This document shows, one piece after another, positions 5,210-9,366 of a stretch of 11,856 nucleotides of DNA. The stretch is from Candidatus Sungbacteria bacterium RIFCSPHIGHO2_01_FULL_50_25 (lineage in GTDB: Bacteria; Patescibacteriota; Minisyncoccia; Sungbacterales; HO2-52-23): the NCBI GenBank assembly GCA_001822215.1, contig MHQD01000003.1, positions 1-11,856 of the forward strand, given 5' to 3'. The position numbers and the translations under genes are program-made. The notes beneath the pieces are model-generated. The model was not told where the DNA came from. It did not search any database and worked only from the letters and a program-made list of their open reading frames with translations. Within the stretch, counting starts at the first letter, position 1. Each line of letters starts with the position of its first letter.

Positions 5210-5407
5210 ATGGACCTGACGAAGATATTGTTCCAGGGGAAGTGCGGGGGCACGGTGATTCGAATCTCCGCCACCGCACCTCGTGGCACCGCCGCTGACA
5301 CGGCCCCAACGATTTCGGGCGGTTCTGACAAGCAGCGGAGGATCGTTGCTGTCCAGGTCGGCCCGGACGGCATCGAGTGGTGTCACTTCGAGCCCATCTC
5401 TTCCTAG
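5210..5407 (+). CDS. Small soluble protein 3 (65 aa), unknown function
   Basis: 65 residues starting MDLTKILFQGKCGGTVIRIS and ending GIEWCHFEPISS. There is no hydrophobic segment long enough to span a membrane. Beta-strand-like stretches (GTVIRISAT, RRIVAVQVGPDGIEWCHF) surround a Thr/Ala/Ser/Gly-rich middle. Two Cys residues (12 and 58) are present. About 49 of 64 codons after the start end in G or C. It follows ORF 2 by 18 nt and is the last ORF before the hairpin array, so the three ORFs form one operon. Family not recognised. It might act with the two membrane peptides, but nothing in the sequence shows how. Confidence 0.65.
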   Translation: MDLTKILFQGKCGGTVIRISATAPRGTAADTAPTISGGSDKQRRIVAVQVGPDGIEWCHFEPISS

Positions 5408-5501
5408 CCCCCATCGGGCGAAGCCGGCGCACGACCTGACTCAGATCTACAAGATTTATGAATGTCAGGGTGTAACAGCCGGCCTAGCCCACAAATAGTA
5501 C
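5408..5501 (+). other. Cassette 3' untranslated segment
   Basis: Between the ORF 3 stop and the hairpin array I see no gene. CCTGAC and GTCAGG form a weak inverted repeat around an A/T-rich 23-nt loop (about 5440-5470), and GCCGGC occurs twice. This may be an extension of the structured 3' region. Confidence 0.35.
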
Positions 5502-5534
5502 GGGGATCCGTGAGTTTCGACTTACGAGATCCCC
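5502..5534 (+). repeat. Hairpin 1 of the abutting 3' array
   Basis: GGGGATC-CGTGAG (5502-5514) pairs with CTTACG (5521-5526) and GATCCCC (5528-5534) around the loop TTTCGA: 13 bp with one G-U pair and one bulged A at 5527. There is no T-run after it, so it is not a terminator by itself. Confidence 0.75.
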
Positions 5535-5600
5535 CGCAGTTTTGATTCCGTGATCCGCTCTTTGCACTTTTTGTAAAAAAATCGCGGAATCAAAACTGCG
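5535..5600 (+). repeat. Hairpin 2 of the abutting 3' array (20-bp inverted repeat)
   Basis: The arms 5535-5554 and 5581-5600 pair over 20 bp with one G-U wobble and no bulge, around a 26-nt loop that is T- then A-rich. It begins at the base after hairpin 1 ends and stops at the base before hairpin 3 begins. As in the leader hairpin, the single imperfection is a G-U pair, which fits selection at the level of plus-strand RNA. Confidence 0.82.
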
Positions 5601-5640
5601 AAAACCCCCTCCGACATCGTGTCGGAAGGGGTTTTGTCTT
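5601..5640. terminator. Strong bidirectional terminator (hairpin 3)
   Basis: AAAACCCC (5601-5608) and TCCGACA (5610-5616) pair with TGTCGGA (5620-5626) and GGGGTTTT (5628-5635), one C-A mismatch, loop TCG. A T-rich tail follows on the plus strand and the A-run gives a T-run on the minus strand. It can end the plus-strand cassette and the minus-strand tRNA transcript. Confidence 0.9.
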
Positions 5641-5647
5641 GTGCAAA

Positions 5648-5719
5648 TGCCCTCGGGCAGATTCGAACTGCCATTACAGCCTTCGGAGGGCTGCGTTCTA
5701 TCCATTGAACTACGAGGAC
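5648..5719 (-). tRNA. tRNA-Arg, anticodon CCG (reads CGG)
   Basis: Read on the minus strand, all cloverleaf parts are present: acceptor GTCCTCG/CGAGGGC (one U-G pair), D arm GTTC/GAAC, anticodon arm CAGCC-CTCCGAA-GGCTG with anticodon CCG, a 4-nt variable loop (TAAT), T arm GGCAG-TTCGAAT-CTGCC and discriminator A at 5648. Length is 72 nt. The CCA end is not encoded and must be added by a nucleotidyltransferase. Its 3' end faces the cassette. Confidence 0.96.
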
Positions 5720-5767
5720 GGATTTCGCGCGAGACCCGTTGAACTAAGGAATATTTTCTGCCCAATT

Positions 5768-5796
5768 ATCGTACTCCTCTTTTATCTGGTTTTCAA
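5768..5796 (-). promoter_or_regulatory. Promoter of tRNA-Arg
   Basis: On the minus strand TTGAAA (5796-5791), a 17-nt spacer and TACGAT (5773-5768) give a start near 5761, about 40 nt before the tRNA 5' end. Confidence 0.6.
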
Positions 5797-5861
5797 AGCG
5801 CAATGTGTAAGCGTTTTTGCGTCCTGTGGATATGAGACTGTGTGTGCGCGTGGTTAGGTGG
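5797..5861. other. Spacer between divergent promoters
   Basis: No gene seen. It separates the minus-strand tRNA promoter from the plus-strand promoter at 5859-5867. Confidence 0.4.
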
Positions 5862-5867
5862 TATAAT
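5859..5867 (+). promoter_or_regulatory. Extended -10 promoter of a putative small RNA
   Basis: TGG-TATAAT (5859-5867) is a perfect extended -10. The -35 region (ACTGTG) is weak. The predicted start is about 5874. Confidence 0.65.
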
Positions 5868-5873
5868 AAAAAG

Positions 5874-5972
5874 ACGCACACTTCTTTGCCTTTTTGCCTT
5901 GACAAAGGAGTGGTCTAAAGCCTGATTCCTCTCTCAAGAATTCCCCGGCCAAGTGTCGGGGCGTTCTTTTTT
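5874..5972 (+). ncRNA. Putative small RNA of about 100 nt
   Basis: The stretch is bounded by an extended -10 promoter and a clear terminator, and no SD-led ORF fits inside. The body can fold TCTTTG with CAAAGG (about 5883-5909) and AGGA...TCCT around TCTAAAG. It lacks the conserved loop of SRP RNA and is too short for 6S RNA, RNase P RNA or tmRNA. It could instead be the attenuated leader of the ribonuclease gene that starts 48 nt after the terminator. Boundaries are estimates. Confidence 0.45.
5937..5972 (+). terminator. Rho-independent terminator of the small RNA
   Basis: CCCCGGC (5943-5949) pairs with GTCGGGG (5955-5961) with one G-U pair around CAAGT. An outer AGAA/TTCT pairing and a final TTTTTT follow. 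Confidence 0.82.
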
Positions 5973-6000
5973 GTTTGATGATATGAACATAAGCCGGTAG

Positions 6001-6006
6001 TATAAG
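6001..6006 (+). promoter_or_regulatory. Possible -10 hexamer of the beta-CASP ribonuclease gene
   Basis: TATAAG ends 14 nt before the ATG at 6021, giving a predicted leader of only about 8 nt with no SD. Confidence 0.4.
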
Positions 6007-6020
6007 AGAATAGCTGTTGT

Positions 6021-7352
6021 ATGAATCTTTCTTTTCACGGCGGCGCGCGAGAGGTGACGGGCGCCTGCTATCTATTCGAAGCAGAAAATAAAAAAATTCT
6101 TGTTGACTGCGGGCTTTTTCAAGGGTGCGAGGAGTGTCCCGCGCTTAACAAAAAACCGTTTCAATTTTCTCCGAGCGAGATTGACGCGCTTTTTGTCACG
6201 CACGCGCACATAGATCACGTCGGCAGGATTCCGAAGCTCGTGAAGGACGGGTTTCGCGGGACGATCTATTCTACGGCGCCCACGCGCGATATCGCGAGGA
6301 TTCTTCTTGAAGACGCGCTTACTCTTTCGGAAAAAGAAGGGGATCAGATATACGGAGAGGAAGATATCAAAAAAGCGTTTTCCCTCTGGGAGGATCGCGC
6401 GTATGGCCGCGAATTTTCCTTCGGCGATATGAGGGTCATGTTTCGCGACGCGGGGCATATTTTGGGGTCCGCATTCGTGGACATACGCGCCGAGGGGAAG
6501 CGGATTCTTTTCTCGGGCGATTTCGGCAATACGCCGTCGGTTCTTTTGCCGCCGCCGGAATCCGTTCAAGAAATGGATTATCTCGTGATCGAATCAACAT
6601 ACGGGAACAGAACCCATGAGTCAGACGAAGCACGGAAAATTTCTCTCGAGCGCGCCGTAGAAGACGTTTCCGCTCGCGGGGGGGTTTTGATGATTCCCGC
6701 GTTTGCGACAGAGCGCGCGCAGGACCTCTTGCACCTCTTAAACGAAATGCTTGCCGAGAAGCGGATTCCCGATATTCCGGTGTTTGTTGATTCGCCCCTT
6801 GCGATCAAGATTACGCACGTATTCGAGCGCTATCCGTCATATTATAAAGACGAGATTCGGTCGCTCTACACAAAGCATCCGCATCTTTTCCAGTTTAAAA
6901 AACTTCATCTCGCGGAGACCGTTGACGATTCAAAAAAGATAAATGATATTTCGCCGCCGAAGGTCGTTATCGCGGGATCCGGCATGATGACCGGCGGTAG
7001 GATTCTCCATCATCTCCGCCGCTACTTGGGCGATTCAAGGAATATGCTCGTGGTGGTCGGGTATCAAGCCGCGGGCTCTTTGGGGCGCCGGCTCCTTGAA
7101 GGAGAAAAATTTGTGCGGGTGTTGGGGAATGGAATAGAGGTCGGCGCGGAGGTGCGCGAGATAAACGGATTTTCCGCGCACGCGGATAACCCCCAACTTT
7201 TTTCATTTATTGAGCGCGCGCGAGAGCATGTGCGGCGCGTATTCGTTGTCCAAGGAGAGGATGACGCCGCGCTCCACCTGACGCAGGAAATTCGGGATCG
7301 CCTCGGCATCAAAGCAGACGCGCCGCAGCTTTTCGATTCCGTATCGCTTTGA
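6021..7352 (+). CDS. MBL-fold beta-CASP ribonuclease (CPSF73/Ysh1-like)
   Basis: 443 residues, full length for the bacterial/archaeal Ysh1-like group of metallo-beta-lactamase RNases, cytoplasmic. The MBL part carries THAHIDHVG (His61, His63, Asp65, His66), DAGHILGSA (His146) and SGDFG (Asp167). The beta-CASP part carries ESTYGNR (motif A, Glu191), AGSGMMTGGRILHHL, and NGFSAHAD (motif B, His387). In motif C the family H-G-E reads Q-G-E (Gln411, codon CAA), so one of the zinc-ligand His residues is replaced. Upstream metal site and clamp motifs are intact, so RNA endo- or exonuclease activity remains plausible. The start at 6021 places the family N-terminus NLSFHGGAREVTG at residue 2. It stands alone, followed by the palindrome-rich gap. 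Confidence 0.9.
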   Translation: MNLSFHGGAREVTGACYLFEAENKKILVDCGLFQGCEECPALNKKPFQFSPSEIDALFVTHAHIDHVGRIPKLVKDGFRGTIYSTAPTRDIARILLEDALTLSEKEGDQIYGEEDIKKAFSLWEDRAYGREFSFGDMRVMFRDAGHILGSAFVDIRAEGKRILFSGDFGNTPSVLLPPPESVQEMDYLVIESTYGNRTHESDEARKISLERAVEDVSARGGVLMIPAFATERAQDLLHLLNEMLAEKRIPDIPVFVDSPLAIKITHVFERYPSYYKDEIRSLYTKHPHLFQFKKLHLAETVDDSKKINDISPPKVVIAGSGMMTGGRILHHLRRYLGDSRNMLVVVGYQAAGSLGRRLLEGEKFVRVLGNGIEVGAEVREINGFSAHADNPQLFSFIERAREHVRRVFVVQGEDDAALHLTQEIRDRLGIKADAPQLFDSVSL

Positions 7353-7360
7353 TACATTCG

Positions 7361-7405
7361 GCGGCGCCCGAACCTCGCCTTTTGAGGCGAGGGTAAAGGC
7401 GCCGC
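7361..7405 (+). repeat. Nested palindrome 1 in the 7353-7613 gap
   Basis: Outer arms GCGGCGCC (7361-7368) and GGCGCCGC (7398-7405) pair perfectly. Inside, CCTCGCC (7373-7379) and GGCGAGG (7386-7392) form a 7-bp hairpin with loop TTTTGA. It begins 9 nt after the ribonuclease stop. There is no T-run, so it is more likely a REP-type element or RNA-stabilising hairpin than a terminator. Confidence 0.75.
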
Positions 7406-7410
7406 TCAGT

Positions 7411-7461
7411 ATCAACCCTGAGCATACTCCGGCCTTTAGGCCGGAGAGTCGAAGGGTTGAT
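7411..7461 (+). repeat. REP-like palindrome with CCCTGAGC...GTCGAAGGG ends
   Basis: Outer arms ATCAACCCT (7411-7419) and AGGGTTGAT (7453-7461) are perfect. An inner hairpin, CTCCGGCC (7427-7434) TTTA GGCCGGAG (7439-7446), fills the centre. The ends CCCTGAGC and GTCGAAGGG match an intergenic palindrome I know from many bacterial genomes (commonly CCCTGAGC-n-GTCGAAGGG), the sort mobilised by REP-associated tyrosine transposases. No such transposase is in the window. Confidence 0.7.
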
Positions 7462-7490
7462 TTGTTTCGCGCAAACGGTTCGGGTAGAAT
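7462..7490 (+). promoter_or_regulatory. Promoter of the SLOG-permease-ATPase operon
   Basis: TTGTTT (7462-7467), 17 nt, TAGAAT (7485-7490). Predicted start is about 7497, leaving a leader of about 117 nt with two hairpins and a short ORF before the first gene. Confidence 0.55.
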
Positions 7491-7503
7491 GGAAGAACGG
7501 CGT

Positions 7504-7543
7504 ATGAATCCCGCTACCGCGGCCCGCCAGCCACGGTATTCAT
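7504..7543 (+). repeat. Palindrome 3 in the gap (bulged hairpin)
   Basis: ATGAA (7504-7508) and TACCG (7515-7519) pair with CGGTA (7534-7538) and TTCAT (7539-7543); a 6-nt bulge interrupts the left arm. The ATG of the short leader ORF lies in the outer stem. Confidence 0.4.
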
Positions 7544-7617
7544 TAGGACTTTTTAAGAGATGGGATTTTACTCCTCTGCGGGCTTCTGCCCGCGGTCTTC
7601 TGGCGGTAACGGGATGA
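7504..7617 (+). CDS. Possible leader peptide ORF (37 aa), doubtful
   Basis: An ORF from ATG 7504 to TGA 7615-7617 starts about 7 nt after the predicted transcription start, and its stop overlaps the ATG of the next gene in an ATGA. The peptide starts MNPATAARQPRYSLGLFKRW. The placement fits a translationally coupled leader, but there is no SD, no homology I recognise, and the region is full of palindromes, so chance is quite possible. Confidence 0.25.
   Translation: MNPATAARQPRYSLGLFKRWDFTPLRASARGLLAVTG
7578..7593 (+). repeat. Short hairpin before the SLOG gene
   Basis: GCGGGC (7578-7583) TTCT GCCCGC (7588-7593) is a perfect 6-bp stem 20 nt before the ATG at 7614. No T-run follows. It could affect translation of the operon's first gene. 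Confidence 0.5.
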
Positions 7618-8192
7618 ACAAGATTCTTCACAGTCATTTAAAATATAAACTGTGTATTTCAGGCGCGGCGGAGACGGGTCATTGCGCCGAGGATGCGCTT
7701 GAACGCACCAAAGCGCTCGGTAGCGCGATCGTGCGCCGTAACGGCGTCTTGATCACCGGCGCAACGACCGGCGCGCCGTTTTGGGGCGCGATCGGCGCAA
7801 AAGAAGCAAACGGTTTCGTGATCGGCGTCTCGCCCGCATCCTCCGAAATAGAGCACGTGAAAAAATACCGTCTCCCGATTGACTATCACGATATCATTAT
7901 CTATACCGGGTTCGGGTACTCCGGCAGGAATCTTCTTCTTACCAGAACCGCGGATGCAATTTTTGTGACGTGCGGGCGGATGGGAACGCTGAATGAGTTT
8001 ACGATTGCGTTTGAAGACGAAAAACCAATCGGCGTTCTTACTGGTACCGGAGGAATGGCTGACGAAATTGAATCGCTTCTTGAAAAAGCGCGGCGCGGCC
8101 GCGGGAAAGTCGTATTTGATTCTGACCCCGCGCGGCTCGTCGAAAAAGTGATCGAGCTTGTCAATAAGGAGAAAATTCAGGATACCGATTAA
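7614..8192 (+). CDS. SLOG/LOG-family (TIGR00725-like) nucleotide-binding protein
   Basis: 192 residues from the ATG at 7614. It has a Rossmann-like SLOG fold: KLCISGAAE (12-20), VLITGATTGAPFWGAIGAKEANGFVIGVSP (45-74), a conserved Arg in GYSGRNLLLTRTADAIFV (101-118) and CGRMGTLNEFTIAFEDEKPIGVL (120-142). The last replaces the P-G-G-x-G-T-x-x-E of cytokinin-activating LOG enzymes with C-G-R-M-G-T-L-N-E, keeping the G-T and Glu. Members of the wider family are nucleotide or nucleotide-sugar binding hydrolases or sensors; the substrate here is unknown. The frame is open back to 7560, but homology begins after 7614. It is 8 nt from the permease, so co-transcription is likely. Confidence 0.82.
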   Translation: MNKILHSHLKYKLCISGAAETGHCAEDALERTKALGSAIVRRNGVLITGATTGAPFWGAIGAKEANGFVIGVSPASSEIEHVKKYRLPIDYHDIIIYTGFGYSGRNLLLTRTADAIFVTCGRMGTLNEFTIAFEDEKPIGVLTGTGGMADEIESLLEKARRGRGKVVFDSDPARLVEKVIELVNKEKIQDTD

Positions 8193-8200
8193 CTATTTCT

Positions 8201-9355
8201 ATGTCTTTTTTGAGGCTTTGCGGCGGAATTCTCATGCTTGCGGGCATGATCATCGGCGCAGGAATGTTTGCGATTCCGTTTTCATTCGCGCACGCCGGGG
8301 TGTTGCTCGGCACGGCGGAGCTCATCGTTCTCACCGCCGCGGTCATTCTTTTCCATCTGTCGTACGCGGAGGTCGTGTCGAAAACCGGAGAGGCGCATCG
8401 TCTCCCGGGATACGCGGGGATGTATCTGGGGAAGTGGGCGGAATATATCGCATTGGGGAGCATTGCGGCAAGCGCGATCGGCACTCTTTTGGTATATCTT
8501 CTCCTCGGGTCGCGCTTTTTGGGTGACGCGCTTCGGGCGGGCGCGTGGATCTTTGCTCCCACGGGCGCGATGTCGTTCGATGTTTACCTCGTATTTTTCC
8601 TCGCAGGCATAGGCGCCCTCATCACTTTTTTCCCGATACGGAGCGAAGCCGCAATAAACGCAATTCTTACCGCGTTTCTCATCCTATTCATCGGATTCCT
8701 CGTGTATCTTTTATTCCCGCTCGCGAATGTAGCGGAATTTCAGGGATGGACCACCGGCAATTTTTTTATTCCATATGGGATTTTGCTCTTTGCGCTGTGG
8801 GGAGGAGTTTTGATTCCCGATGTCGTTACGTTTCTCGGCAATGATGAACGCAGAGTAAAAATCGCCGTGGTCGCAGGAACGCTTCTTCCCGCCCTCGTCT
8901 ATTTTTTCTTTTCTCTTGCGGTCGTCGGCGTCTCCGGCGCGCTCACAAGCCGCGAAGCGCTCCAAGGGCTTCTCGGCGCCGTTGATGAAGAAGTGATTGT
9001 GTTGGGTGCTGTCGTGGGGCTCCTTGCGGTGTTTACGTCGTTTGTCGCGCTCCAGAAAACGTTTCAAATGATGCTTGAGCTTGATTTCGGCGTGCCGCGT
9101 CTTTGGGCGTGGATCGGAGCGAATAGTGTTCCACTCGCTTTTTACCTTTTTGGGTTTACCGATTTCATTGTCATGATTGCGATAGTGGGAGCGATCGCGA
9201 TTGGGGTGGATGCCGCGCTCATTCTTTGCATGCACTATGTGATGAAAACGCGCCGCGGCGAGCGCATCGCGTGGTACGGACTTCTTGCCCGCGCGGTGCT
9301 TCTTTGCGTCGTGGTGGGTGGCATCGGATACCATTTACTTCTTATGGGGCGCTAG
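8201..9355 (+). CDS. Amino-acid permease of the HAAAP (Trp/Tyr permease-like) family
   Basis: 384 residues, integral membrane, about 10-11 hydrophobic segments. The N-terminal GMIIGAGMFAIPFSFAHAG (residues 15-33) is the substrate/ion site signature of the APC-superfamily hydroxy/aromatic amino-acid permeases, where the broken first helix binds the amino-acid carboxylate. Conserved later blocks include YAEVVSKTGEAHRLPGYAG (55-73) and FIPYGILLFALWGG (188-201), followed by IPDVVTF. Such carriers import amino acids by proton or sodium symport, which would suit an auxotrophic organism; the actual substrate cannot be read from sequence. It is the second gene of the operon; the ATPase follows after 11 nt. 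Confidence 0.85.
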   Translation: MSFLRLCGGILMLAGMIIGAGMFAIPFSFAHAGVLLGTAELIVLTAAVILFHLSYAEVVSKTGEAHRLPGYAGMYLGKWAEYIALGSIAASAIGTLLVYLLLGSRFLGDALRAGAWIFAPTGAMSFDVYLVFFLAGIGALITFFPIRSEAAINAILTAFLILFIGFLVYLLFPLANVAEFQGWTTGNFFIPYGILLFALWGGVLIPDVVTFLGNDERRVKIAVVAGTLLPALVYFFFSLAVVGVSGALTSREALQGLLGAVDEEVIVLGAVVGLLAVFTSFVALQKTFQMMLELDFGVPRLWAWIGANSVPLAFYLFGFTDFIVMIAIVGAIAIGVDAALILCMHYVMKTRRGERIAWYGLLARAVLLCVVVGGIGYHLLLMGR

Positions 9356-9366
9356 GCGCCTGAATC

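Noticed and set aside
5498..5534. tmRNA 5' end, because of GGGGATCCGTGAGTTTCGAC
   Set aside because: The GTTTCGAC match is explained by a complete local hairpin, and no tag ORF or matching tRNA-like 3' half follows.
5484..5765. 93-codon minus-strand open frame
   Set aside because: It spans the tRNA gene, the terminator and hairpin 2, so it is not a protein gene.
5832..5846. DnaA box (one mismatch to TTATCCACA on the minus strand, at about 5825-5833)
   Set aside because: A single isolated box with no AT-rich unwinding region or dnaA/dnaN neighbours.
8711..9334. 207-codon minus-strand open frame
   Set aside because: Fully antisense to the permease, with a low-complexity charged translation (many H, K, R, N); a shadow of the real gene.
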